Below the pieces are notes generated by a model. That model did no database searches. It was not told the origin of the DNA and saw nothing but the letters and a program-made list of their open reading frames with translations. A stretch of DNA of 64,000 nucleotides from a bacterium (GTDB lineage Bacteria > CSSED10-310 > JAFGSJ01), in NCBI GenBank assembly GCA_016934675.1, contig JAFGSJ010000008.1, positions 1 through 64,000 on the forward strand, read 5' to 3'. Shown here one piece after another: positions 8,027 through 16,721 of the stretch. The position numbers were made by a program, and so were the translations under genes. Each line of letters starts with the position of its first letter. Within the stretch, counting starts at the first letter, position 1.

Positions 8027-10597
8027 TCAGAAAACAACAATGTGCCCCGCTGAAGCTTTATTGACTTTCACTTTGTAAGGGTGTTGACTGCCATTATAAA
8101 GGATGTTTTCATCCCGGTCCATGATGACAAAATAATATTCGAAATTGGGTTCATCAATATCACGCCCTGAAATTTTGGCGAGAAAGTACATCCCCTTTTT
8201 ATCTTTCATTTTGGTTTTCTTGAATTCGGACGAAGTAGTCACTCGATAATAAACATAGACATAAACTGGCTTGTCATAACCCGCAAAAGTCATGGTTAAC
8301 TCGATCGACTCATCGGCAATCAGTTTTGATGGCTGTTGATGTTTGGTAATTATTTCGGGCAATGACGGTTTGCCTTCCGGTTGAAAAGGCCTGGCCTGTT
8401 GGGCCGCTGTGACATCACGGAACAAGGCCTGAACCTCATCGTTATCCGGATACTGACTTTTCAACTTCTCAGCGATAACCATAGCTTGAGGAGTGCTCCC
8501 TTTTTCGAGTAAAAGACGCGCAGAATCGATATCATTGCCGATAGCGGCCTCTGCTGCCTTCTGATCAAGAGCAGTCTTTGATTGGGAACGGATATCCAGG
8601 GCTTCCTTGTGTGTGGGCTCAACGGCTAAAATATTGTTGGCCAGACGAAAACTCATATCATAATCACCCTGGCTGAAAGCCTGTTTCATCCTCTTCGTTT
8701 CAGACGTCAAGGACACAGTCACACCGGAACCGAGTTTGGCGTGGGCCCTGTCTTTGAGTTCTTGGGCTTCCCGATTTGTCGGGTCCTGGGCCAGGACCGA
8801 GTCCATCAATTTGATACATTCCGCATATTCCCCTTTGGAATAAGCTTGTTCTGCCTTGAGTTTGGTAAAAACAAACGAAGAGGAGCTATCCGTCTTGGGA
8901 AGTTCTGAAGCGGTTTCTGGTTTCTGGAGGGCCTGTTCTGCCTTTCGCTTCAGTTCGAGTGCCTCCGCATGAGTCCGATCATGGGCCAGAACATTGTTCA
9001 TCGCATCGATCGTTGCCTGATAATCCTGTCGTTGCCAGGCTGCTTTGCCTTCATCGAGAAATTGCCCGATTTTCTGCTCATAAATACGTGCTCGAGCCAA
9101 ATCTAGCAAATTTCGAGCTTCAGAGTCTTGAGGTTGATAATGTAAAGCCCGGGACGCATCTTGTTCGACAGCTGACCAATTTCGTATTTTTTCGTTCTCA
9201 CGTGCCCGTAGCATATACTTTTCGAATTGGGCAGAAGCAATCATGGTTCCTTCATCTGACGCAATCTCAGAGTCCTCAGAGTGAGAAGAGAGCGATCCGG
9301 AATCAGGTCCGCTGCCTCTATCATGCGTCTGATCTGGCTTGTGATCGACATCCTGTTCCTGATTGTCCGAAAGTGCATATGTATCGAAGGTCAAACCTGT
9401 TTGTGTTTGAAGATCACCCCCTTCATCGGAACGCGAAGTGACCTGGCCTGTCAATTGAGGAAAAAAACGTTGCCGGTTCAGATATATGAAAAAGGATGCT
9501 GCTCCACAAAAACCAATCACAACCAAAATGATCAGGGTTTTGATGAGGTTCCTGGCTGGACTGGGCTGGGGTCTGCGACGAGTGCTCTCGGTAACGGGCT
9601 TGACCGCAGGTTTGGGACGTGCCTTGACTTGGGACCGGTCCAGTGGACGTTCCTGAACTCGCTGTTGCCCGGTTGAATCTGGAGTTACCACTGCAGGAAT
9701 ATCAAACTGCTCCCGCAATTCCGTCGTGGGTGGTACTTCGATTTTCTTCCCTTGGATCGAGGCTGACTGAGATACCTGAGCAAAAAAGAACTTCAACTTA
9801 GTCAAATCTAACTGGAGTTCACTGGCTGATTGATAACGTTCATTGGGGTCTTTGGCCAAGGCTTTGTTGATAATAGAACTGAGGACCGGCGGCAGACTCT
9901 GGTCCAATGGCTGAAACGGCTCAGGCTCAGAAAAAAGGATATGCGACAATATGCTGGTAAACGAATCTCCTTCAAAAGGACGCTTCTGCGAAAAAATTTC
10001 ATAGATGACCACACCAAGTGAAAAAATATCCGAACGATGATCTATCCCCTTGCCCTTGACCTGCTCGGGCGACATGTAATGAATGGTCCCCAGTATAGTC
10101 CCGGTTTGGGTCAAATCCACATCATCGATCTTGGCAACCCCGAAATCCATCAGTTTTACCGACTTGTTCTTCAAAACGAAAATATTGGCCGGCTTAATAT
10201 CACGATGGATGATATTGTTCTTATGGGAATAATCCAAAGCGTCACAGACATCGATCAAAATACCGATGATATCTATAGTCGACAACTTGTGACCGACGCG
10301 TAACATGGTTTTCAGGTCTTGTCCGTCAAGATACTCGACCACCAGATAGGGCATGTTCTCATATTCACCCACATCATAGATCGTGATGATATTCGGATGG
10401 GTTAAATGTCCTATGGCCTGAGCTTCCCGGAAAAAACGCTTGCGGGCCGTCTCCTGATCAAAGGAGGATTGGGTCATCATCTTGATCGCAACATTACGTT
10501 TAATGACCGTATCCACAGCTTTAAATACAGTCCCCATACCCCCTTTTCCAATAACAGTCACTATTTTATATTTTCCGATTTGTGTAATTTCTTCCAT
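8027..10597 (-). CDS. Transmembrane Ser/Thr protein kinase with TPR-like extracytoplasmic repeats
   Basis: A PknB-type (Hanks) kinase of 856 residues. The kinase domain covers about 1-270, with glycine loop GKGGMG (17-22), VAIK lysine 39, catalytic HRDIKPAN (D133), DFG (D151) and YMSPEQ. A basic Pro-rich linker precedes one membrane helix (351-373). The rest, about 480 residues, is predicted outside: TPR-like repeats (A...DSVLAQDPTNREAQELK type) and a C-terminal beta domain ending GHIVVF. The kinase would phosphorylate cytoplasmic targets in response to an envelope signal sensed by the repeats. Neighbouring pilin and PilB-like genes are possible partners. All catalytic residues are intact. 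It lacks PASTA domains. Confidence 0.92.
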   Translation of the reverse strand: MEEITQIGKYKIVTVIGKGGMGTVFKAVDTVIKRNVAIKMMTQSSFDQETARKRFFREAQAIGHLTHPNIITIYDVGEYENMPYLVVEYLDGQDLKTMLRVGHKLSTIDIIGILIDVCDALDYSHKNNIIHRDIKPANIFVLKNKSVKLMDFGVAKIDDVDLTQTGTILGTIHYMSPEQVKGKGIDHRSDIFSLGVVIYEIFSQKRPFEGDSFTSILSHILFSEPEPFQPLDQSLPPVLSSIINKALAKDPNERYQSASELQLDLTKLKFFFAQVSQSASIQGKKIEVPPTTELREQFDIPAVVTPDSTGQQRVQERPLDRSQVKARPKPAVKPVTESTRRRPQPSPARNLIKTLIILVVIGFCGAASFFIYLNRQRFFPQLTGQVTSRSDEGGDLQTQTGLTFDTYALSDNQEQDVDHKPDQTHDRGSGPDSGSLSSHSEDSEIASDEGTMIASAQFEKYMLRARENEKIRNWSAVEQDASRALHYQPQDSEARNLLDLARARIYEQKIGQFLDEGKAAWQRQDYQATIDAMNNVLAHDRTHAEALELKRKAEQALQKPETASELPKTDSSSSFVFTKLKAEQAYSKGEYAECIKLMDSVLAQDPTNREAQELKDRAHAKLGSGVTVSLTSETKRMKQAFSQGDYDMSFRLANNILAVEPTHKEALDIRSQSKTALDQKAAEAAIGNDIDSARLLLEKGSTPQAMVIAEKLKSQYPDNDEVQALFRDVTAAQQARPFQPEGKPSLPEIITKHQQPSKLIADESIELTMTFAGYDKPVYVYVYYRVTTSSEFKKTKMKDKKGMYFLAKISGRDIDEPNFEYYFVIMDRDENILYNGSQHPYKVKVNKASAGHIVVF

Positions 10598-10905
10598 TAC
10601 TCTTGTCTCTCTTACGACTGATGACTACATAGAGTCGAGAGCTATTCGATCGAGTGTAAGGACCACATTTTCCGCAATGAGGCCTCTGAATAGTCCAGCT
10701 CAGATCATACCATTTAGCAGTTTTCCGGCTGAATAGCAAGCATTTTTTTTCAAAACATTACGGAAGTATTGGACCGGATTGGGGTAGGCCATGGAAACTT
10801 TGAGTATTTTATGCTAGTACAATTTAAAGTTTGAAATTGATGAATGAATTTGATATCATATAAAACCGATATGCAGACAATAATCTGAACAGAGAAGTCG
10901 ATCAC
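10598..10905. other. Divergent intergenic region kinase / PilB-like gene
   Basis: A 308-base region of non-coding DNA. Apart from the plus-strand promoter at 10831-10859 I see no structured element or convincing small gene; a minus-strand promoter for the kinase is not clear. Confidence 0.5.
10831..10859 (+). promoter_or_regulatory. Promoter of the PilB-like / receiver-kinase pair
   Basis: TTGAAA (10831-10836) and TATCAT (10854-10859) with a 17-nt spacer, 47 nt before the GTG start at 10906. Confidence 0.55.
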
Positions 10906-12813
10906 GTGGAAGAATATATTGTTCAATGCTGGAATTGTGCTTTGGAATTCGATGCTATGTCAGCCCAATGGTGTGGTTGTAGTGCGGTAGAACCATCAAA
11001 AATCTGCCCATATTGCTATACCTGCATGTGTAGTGCTCCGCCCAAAACGAAAAAAAACTTTTGGGATAACGCTCCTCAACAATTACTCGAAGAGAGGACC
11101 TCTTTCAATCAGCCGCGCGATCGTATTGGCGATCTCCTTATCCGACAGAACCTGCTCACAAACGATCAACTGGCTCAAGCCCTGCACAGACAGAAAGAGA
11201 CAGGCGCAAAGCTTGGTCTTATCTTGATTGAGATGGGTTTTATCGATGAAGAAACGATGAATAAGGCTCTCAGTCAGCAATTCGGCCTGATGTCAATCGA
11301 TCTCGACAAAGTTGAAATTCAGACCGACCTGATCGATGATATCGGCTTGGATATCATCAAAAAATACAATTTCATTCCGATCGAGAAACAGGAATTATCA
11401 GCGAAGAAAATGATCACTATTGCTGTAACCTCACCTTTGACTCCCGTCGAGCTTGAACGTCTGCAAAAGACAATGGGCTGCACAATTTACTCGGTCCTCG
11501 CGCATGATAATGTGTTTCAACAGATTTTCACGCGTCTGGTCAATCAGGAAAGCGCTTCATCCAAGAAGGCCAAACATATTCAGATGGCCATTGCCAAAAT
11601 AAACGCCCTGATTGCTGATGCCATCAAGCGCAAAGCCAGTGAAATTATCATCAAACCTGTGGAAAACGAATTGATGATTAATTACCGGATCGGCGGTAAG
11701 TTGTTCATCGTTCCATCACCTGCTATCCAATTGACACCTTTCATCACAACCCGCTTGCGGAAGTTGGCCAAGATTGAAGATACTGAAGAGGATATGACCC
11801 AGGTACGAGACGGACGTTTCCAGGTCAAAACCAAAAGTAAAACGTACGAGCTTTTCCTGCATATTTCCCCATCACCTCAGGGCGATATGATGACCATTAC
11901 TTTGATTGATGAAAGCACTTTTTCTCAAAAACTGAATAAACTCGTCTTGGACCCGGCTACATTAAAAATTGTCGAGTCTCTACTTGAAGAAAAAAACGGT
12001 GTGTTTTTTGTGATTGGTCCCGCCGGAAGTGGAAAAATTATTACTCTCTACTCGATATTGAACACATTAGCCCGACCCAATCTGAAGACTATTTCACTTG
12101 AAAATCCCATATATCTGACCATCCCCGGGGTGATTCAGAATGAAGTTCAGACCCAACACAACGAGTCCTTTGCCCAACGGATCAATGTAATAATGCAAGA
12201 TTACCCCGACGTACTCGCCCTCACGGATATCAATGACTCAGAGACGACCCATCAAATATTCAAAACTGCACCCACAATCCTGGTCATTGCCTTGGCTGAT
12301 TTGTTGAAACCGAGCGAACTGTTGCTTTATCTCAACGGACAGGGTATCAAGCGACAATCATTGACCCTGATCAAGGGAATCATCAATCAGAGAATGCTGC
12401 CTTCCATTTGCCCTAATTGCCGAGATGAGATAGACCTCGAATATGATGATCAGGTCAACCTCGGCCTGACTGGCACTGATAATCCTAAGGGTTATCGAGG
12501 CAAAGGATGCGCGACCTGCAGTAATACAGGATATCTTGGCTATATTCCCCTGATTGAAGTCATTCTCTTCACCCGGGAATTGCGTCAACAGATATTGACC
12601 CAAAACTCGTTCGAGTGGATTGACCATTTCCCTGTTGCCGCAAAAACCCGTTCGATCAAAAAACTGGTCGCTGATCTGATTCTGAAAGGTTGGATAAATG
12701 TGGACGATGCCCGAACACTGGATTTCAAGGAGGATACTCCCATTCGAGAACTGACTCCCGTTGATGATGACGGTGAGACCGACGGTGAAACCCAGAGAAT
12801 ATCACTCGAATAA
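10906..12813 (+). CDS. PilB/GspE-like protein with degenerate ATPase site and N-terminal Cys-rich domain
   Basis: It has 635 residues. Order: a Cys-rich zinc-finger-like segment at 8-42 (C8, C11, C23, C25, C34, C37, C40, C42), a GspE/MshE N-domain about 70-210 (IGDLLIRQNLLTNDQLAQAL), an ATPase domain about 225-560, and a C4 zinc site (CPNC...CATC). Catalytic motifs deviate. Walker A is GPAGSGKII (371-379) instead of GPTGSGKTT. The Asp box reads ENPIY instead of EDPIE. The Walker B region reads LALTDINDSET where the family has a GEIRDxET glutamate. The His box is absent (VIALADL). ATP hydrolysis is therefore doubtful, and a regulatory or scaffold role is likely. It is read as one unit with the downstream receiver-histidine kinase. 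Confidence 0.82.
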   Translation: MEEYIVQCWNCALEFDAMSAQWCGCSAVEPSKICPYCYTCMCSAPPKTKKNFWDNAPQQLLEERTSFNQPRDRIGDLLIRQNLLTNDQLAQALHRQKETGAKLGLILIEMGFIDEETMNKALSQQFGLMSIDLDKVEIQTDLIDDIGLDIIKKYNFIPIEKQELSAKKMITIAVTSPLTPVELERLQKTMGCTIYSVLAHDNVFQQIFTRLVNQESASSKKAKHIQMAIAKINALIADAIKRKASEIIIKPVENELMINYRIGGKLFIVPSPAIQLTPFITTRLRKLAKIEDTEEDMTQVRDGRFQVKTKSKTYELFLHISPSPQGDMMTITLIDESTFSQKLNKLVLDPATLKIVESLLEEKNGVFFVIGPAGSGKIITLYSILNTLARPNLKTISLENPIYLTIPGVIQNEVQTQHNESFAQRINVIMQDYPDVLALTDINDSETTHQIFKTAPTILVIALADLLKPSELLLYLNGQGIKRQSLTLIKGIINQRMLPSICPNCRDEIDLEYDDQVNLGLTGTDNPKGYRGKGCATCSNTGYLGYIPLIEVILFTRELRQQILTQNSFEWIDHFPVAAKTRSIKKLVADLILKGWINVDDARTLDFKEDTPIRELTPVDDDGETDGETQRISLE

Positions 12814-12863
12814 CCTGGTCGATGCACAAACAGTACGCGGCCCCTTTTCAGCGGCGGGGAACG

Positions 12864-14195
12864 ATGTCAGAACAAATTCTCGTGATAGATGACTCGGAAT
12901 CGATGCGAAAACTGATCGCTGAAAGTCTTACCAAAGAGGGATTTTCAGTCGATGTTGCCACAGATGGGATTTCAGCCATTCGCAAGATCAAGAGTACCCT
13001 CTATGATCTGATTACCCTTGATGTTGAAATGCCCGGGCTCCGCGGAATCGAAGTCCTGCGCATCATCAAGAAAATCGATGAGCATATCTGTGTCATCATG
13101 GTTACCAGTATTGCCAATATTCAAACAGCTATCAATGCTATCAGACAAGGCGCGTACGACTATATCACCAAACCGTTCGATACTGAAGACATGATGCAGA
13201 GTATCAAACGTGGTTTGGAACAGCGGCGATTATTTCTCGAGAACCAAAGGTTGTTGAAACACCTGCAGACTATGAACGAGGAATTGGAACAGAAAGTACT
13301 GGACCGGACCCAAAAACTTGAGGAATCAAAAAAGCAGTTGCAGGTATATGCCCACAAACTTGAAAAGAAACATAAAGAACTCGAAGAGGCATACGAACAT
13401 CTCAAAGAACTCGACCAGATGAAATCGGAATTCATTACCGTAGCCTCCCATGAACTGCGGACACCCCTGGTCGCAATCCAGGGCTACAACAGTATTCTGA
13501 TCAAGGAGAAACTCGGTCCCCTGACTGAGCGACAACGAAAGGGGTTGCTCGTCTCCGAATCGAATATCAATCGTCTTTCAAATATTGTCCGCGATATCCT
13601 AGATATTGCCCGTATCGATGAGCATAAACTGAGTATCCGTTGTGTCCCATCAAATATATATAGCTTGCTTTCAGAAGTACTCGAGGAATTGCGGCCCCTG
13701 GCCGAGGAACGTCAACAAGTAATATGCTTGATTGCCCGGAATGATCTTCCCCAGGTCTGGATTGACAATACCAGGATCGCCCAGGTCCTCCATAATCTGA
13801 TCATGAATGCGATCAGATTTACACCGGACCAAGGAAAAATCACGCTGGATGCCCGCCTTGATGAATCAATTCCCGAGTTCAAGGACATGATCATTGTTTC
13901 TGTATCCGACACTGGCATCGGTATCTCCCGCAAACACTTCGGCCAAATCTTCGAACGGTTTTTTGAAATCCAGAGCTCTGAATATCATTCCTCCGGCACG
14001 ACTGAATTCAAATCTGGCGGGACTGGACTCGGATTATCCATCGTCAAGGGTATTGTCGAGGAGCACGGTGGCAAAGTCTGGATCGAAAGCGATCTCGATG
14101 AAGGCGGAAGCGGCAGTACCTTCTCGTTCACCATTCCCAGATATGCTGCGGGTCAGACTGAAGAAGGTCCCAGCACCGAAAACCGCGATGAGTAA
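12864..14195 (+). CDS. Receiver domain-histidine kinase hybrid
   Basis: A cytoplasmic signalling protein of 443 residues with no membrane segment. An N-terminal CheY-like receiver (ILVIDDSESMRK, phospho-Asp in LITLDVEMPG, MVTS, ITKPF) is followed by a long coiled coil about 130-190 rich in E, K and L. Then come HisKA with phosphorylatable His in VASHELRTPL and HATPase_c with NAIRFTP, VSDTGIGIS and GGTGLGLSIVKGIVEEHGG. The start is ATG 12864 after GGGGA; an upstream ATG at 12822 has no SD. It lies 50 nt after the PilB-like gene in the same direction, so it may report on or control that protein. No DNA-binding partner is adjacent. Confidence 0.9.
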   Translation: MSEQILVIDDSESMRKLIAESLTKEGFSVDVATDGISAIRKIKSTLYDLITLDVEMPGLRGIEVLRIIKKIDEHICVIMVTSIANIQTAINAIRQGAYDYITKPFDTEDMMQSIKRGLEQRRLFLENQRLLKHLQTMNEELEQKVLDRTQKLEESKKQLQVYAHKLEKKHKELEEAYEHLKELDQMKSEFITVASHELRTPLVAIQGYNSILIKEKLGPLTERQRKGLLVSESNINRLSNIVRDILDIARIDEHKLSIRCVPSNIYSLLSEVLEELRPLAEERQQVICLIARNDLPQVWIDNTRIAQVLHNLIMNAIRFTPDQGKITLDARLDESIPEFKDMIIVSVSDTGIGISRKHFGQIFERFFEIQSSEYHSSGTTEFKSGGTGLGLSIVKGIVEEHGGKVWIESDLDEGGSGSTFSFTIPRYAAGQTEEGPSTENRDE

Positions 14196-14200
14196 AAGAA

Positions 14201-14755
14201 TTACAATCCCAGATCAGCACTGATCCGCGACATGGCTGCCAAACTGAGTTCGATGAAATGGTCCAGGTCCATACCCAGATGTTCGCATTCGCGAATTCTT
14301 TCCCGACTCACCGCGCGGGCAAAAGAAACTTCCTTCATCCTCTTACGGACCGATTTGCTTTTCACGCTGGCTATTTTTTTATCGGGATAGACCAGGGCGG
14401 TCGCAACGATCAAGCCGGTTATGGATTCAGCCGCGGTTAAAGCATATTCCACCGAACGTGTCCGGACCCGACCCAATTCCTCGGCATTGTGTGACTGAAT
14501 GATAGCTATGAAATCATCATCGAATCCCTGCTGCTTGAGTAGTGGTGCAGCCTTCAAAGTGTGTTGTTCGGGAGTGTCCTTCGTTTCTTCGAAATCGAGA
14601 TCGTGAAGGAGCCCGATCAGGGCCCAGCGTTCCTCGTCCTGACCTAATTCCCGGGCCAGACTGATCATGATCGCTTCGGTGGCCAGGCAGTGTTTGATCA
14701 GTTGATCAGTCCCGATTTGTTCCCGCAACAACCCAAGTGCTGTCGCTCGATCCAT
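14201..14755 (-). CDS. HD-domain (HDIG-type) hydrolase
   Basis: A 184-residue predicted metal-dependent phosphohydrolase. The order H...HD is seen in KHCLATEAIM, LIGLLHDLDFE and a later SHNAEELG. The protein resembles stand-alone HDIG proteins found in many bacteria with unknown substrate. ATG 14755 follows a GAGGA site. A GTG at 14770 would overlap the preceding gene's stop by 4 nt (GTGA), an equally possible coupled start. It ends 5 nt from the converging kinase gene. Confidence 0.78.
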   Translation of the reverse strand: MDRATALGLLREQIGTDQLIKHCLATEAIMISLARELGQDEERWALIGLLHDLDFEETKDTPEQHTLKAAPLLKQQGFDDDFIAIIQSHNAEELGRVRTRSVEYALTAAESITGLIVATALVYPDKKIASVKSKSVRKRMKEVSFARAVSRERIRECEHLGMDLDHFIELSLAAMSRISADLGL

Positions 14756-14766
14756 TCTTTCCTCGC

Positions 14767-15222
14767 TCACTCCGGGCTTCCACCCGGTGGACCGGTCACC
14801 TCCGGACCTGGCGTGGACCCAACTGAGGCTTCATTCAATAGCCCAACCAACTCCTGTGCCTTCTGTTCAGCCCTTGTCCGCCAGTCCTGATACGGAGAAT
14901 AAAAACTCCTGACCGCATATAAACTACAGGTTAATGCACGATATGCAATAATAGCTTCCTCAATCCTCCGCTCCTGTTCAAATGTCTGACCATAGCGCCA
15001 GATGTTTTCAATCGATTGCTTGACCAAACTGCTTCCCGGAGTATACATTCTGATCGCACATTCGTAACTGGCTATGGCATCGAGCGGTCGGTCCTGGCTT
15101 TTGTATCGCTCAGCTTCGTGGAAATACTTGTATTGACGATAATAGACATTCCCCCAAATCAGACCGAAAACCACAAGGACCATAATACAGACGGTGATTA
15201 CTGTCCGGACTGTCGCTGACAT
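14767..15222 (-). CDS. Membrane-anchored TPR-like protein
   Basis: A 151-residue protein of unknown function. One N-terminal membrane helix (about 6-26, VITVCIMVLVVFGLIWGNVYY) is followed by an alpha-helical region with TPR-like features (HEAERYKSQDRPLDAIASYECAIRMY, RRIEEAIIAYRALTCS). A Gly/Pro-rich tail follows. The soluble part probably faces the periplasm. It is directly coupled to the downstream HD gene. Confidence 0.65.
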   Translation of the reverse strand: MSATVRTVITVCIMVLVVFGLIWGNVYYRQYKYFHEAERYKSQDRPLDAIASYECAIRMYTPGSSLVKQSIENIWRYGQTFEQERRIEEAIIAYRALTCSLYAVRSFYSPYQDWRTRAEQKAQELVGLLNEASVGSTPGPEVTGPPGGSPE

Positions 15223-15302
15223 ATATCCACTTTCTAGGGAATGCTGCAGGCTAAATTGTCACTTCATTCCTGAGTTAGGACGCTGAGCTGCATTTTTAGC
15301 GA

Positions 15303-16325
15303 TCAGAAGCCCAAAGCCTTTCTGTTACCCTTGGCGATCATTTCAATCAGGGTTTCCTCGTAATAATTGGTGGATTTGGCAATCTCCGCAGGAACACGTT
15401 GATGATATAATTCCCGGCCCTTGACAATGTCATCACGTAAAAGTTCGCCAAGATTGCCCGTGGACAAGCCTTGCTCAATCTTGGCTTTGTTGTATAATGA
15501 AATGTCCCCGACAATGACCCGAGCGGTCCTTTTCGCCTTCTCATGCAATTTCCTGGTCTCTTCATCCATGGTCTCGGGTAAGGGCGCAGATTTCGTCGTC
15601 TTGACCGGACGGGTCGAGACCTTCTCCTCCTCCTCCTCCCGAGCTTTCGGTTCTTCTTCTCCAGGAGCACGACGGGTCTGAGAGATATTCTCCATGACCA
15701 GTGATGCTACTACGGACATTATTTCGAGACTGTCAGTCTGGAAAAGGGCCTGGTCTCCTGCGAGCGTATCACCATACAGAATCGCGATGATCCTGTCCTT
15801 GATCGATAAGGGAAAAATGCAAATATGTTTCGGTTCCGGACCTCCAAATTGCTCGACAATTTCAGCTAAAACCTGATTGGACTTATAGGTGCCGATCCAA
15901 GACTCGCGATTTTTCAAGACATCGGAAAACGGCGAGCCCTTCGTGGCATCAAGGACGACTTTCTTGATCGAGACAATGTGAGCAGGATTATCAGCCTGCA
16001 AACCAACAGCCTGCCAACCATAGAGTTTCTTGTTCTTGTAAGCAAACACCGCAGCCCTCTGAACACATTTTCCCGCAAAATTCAGAATCGCGGATATGAT
16101 TTCACTCTGTCCAGGCGCATTTTTGAGAGTATGGCTGGCCTGCTTTAAATCTGTCAAATCCATTGCTGGACCAGCCGATACAGGCGATGCCTGACTGCTT
16201 GCAACCAGGTTCTCGACTACCTTCTGGAGACCATATAATTTCGCTTTGATCAAATCCTGGGTCTCGACACATATCTCTTCTGCAATAACATTCAATTTCT
16301 TTTTGATTTCCCCTGTGTCAGGCAT
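15303..16325 (-). CDS. GAF-like domain protein
   Basis: A 340-residue cytoplasmic protein. A helical N-terminus (to about 50) and a linker precede a probable GAF-type sensor fold, about 85-225 (AAVFAYKNKKLYGWQAVGL ... HICIFPLSIKDRIIAILYGD). An acidic linker (EEEEPKAREEEEEK type) leads to a basic helical C-terminus (KLHEKAKRTARVIVGDISLYNKAKIEQGL). That C-terminal segment resembles helical regions in some multidomain regulators, but I do not recognise a named family. ATG 16325 is chosen because AAGGAGG lies 7 nt upstream; the GTG six codons earlier would contain the SD itself. The leader runs from the promoter at 16442-16471. Confidence 0.65.
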   Translation of the reverse strand: MPDTGEIKKKLNVIAEEICVETQDLIKAKLYGLQKVVENLVASSQASPVSAGPAMDLTDLKQASHTLKNAPGQSEIISAILNFAGKCVQRAAVFAYKNKKLYGWQAVGLQADNPAHIVSIKKVVLDATKGSPFSDVLKNRESWIGTYKSNQVLAEIVEQFGGPEPKHICIFPLSIKDRIIAILYGDTLAGDQALFQTDSLEIMSVVASLVMENISQTRRAPGEEEPKAREEEEEKVSTRPVKTTKSAPLPETMDEETRKLHEKAKRTARVIVGDISLYNKAKIEQGLSTGNLGELLRDDIVKGRELYHQRVPAEIAKSTNYYEETLIEMIAKGNRKALGF

Positions 16326-16441
16326 CGGGAATTCCTCCTTCACACCTGGTTATACCCTGCAACTCAGTTTCAAACTATCAGATAATGTCTACTCTTTCAT
16401 TCCAATAATACAAAAACAGACATATTCAAGAAAGTAACCTC

Positions 16442-16471
16442 ACTATAGCAAAAGAAAGATTCGCTTGTCAA
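16442..16471 (-). promoter_or_regulatory. Promoter of the GAF-like gene
   Basis: On the minus strand TTGACA (16471-16466) and TATAGT (16447-16442) with an 18-nt spacer, about 115 nt before the chosen ATG. Confidence 0.6.
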
Positions 16472-16581
16472 GACTCCCCGCGCACTCATATGAGCAGGAG
16501 TCAGGAGACAGGAGACTAAGAGCAGGAAACAGAAAATTGAGGGAAAGTAAATAGTTTGAAAAAGAAGTGTAACCACAAATT

Positions 16582-16608
16582 ACGCAGATAACGCAGATAA
16601 CGCAGATA
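16582..16608 (+). repeat. Three perfect copies of a 9-bp repeat
   Basis: ACGCAGATA occurs three times without a gap in non-coding DNA. It is preceded by ACCACAAATT, a context that recurs in intergenic repeats of many environmental genomes. Function unknown. Confidence 0.8.
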
Positions 16609-16721
16609 AAATAACTATCTCATCCGTACCTTGTACAATCGAGATGATGCGTCTATTCCGGCTCCGGTCAAACTAATTATTTGTACGGACGATATTCATT
16701 ATCTGTACGGGCGAGCCAAAC

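Larger units (their letters stand above)
16326..16721. other. Intergenic region with promoter and short tandem repeats
   Basis: About 400 bases without a gene. It contains the minus-strand promoter 16442-16471, a purine-rich stretch with repeated CAGGAG/GGAGAC words around 16494-16530, a triple 9-bp repeat at 16582-16608, and two near-copies of TTATTTGTACGG around 16675-16710. Confidence 0.55.

Noticed and set aside
8959-9676. Overlapping plus-strand open frames inside the kinase gene
   Set aside because: They are antisense shadows of the TPR coding region, with no SD and no family resemblance.
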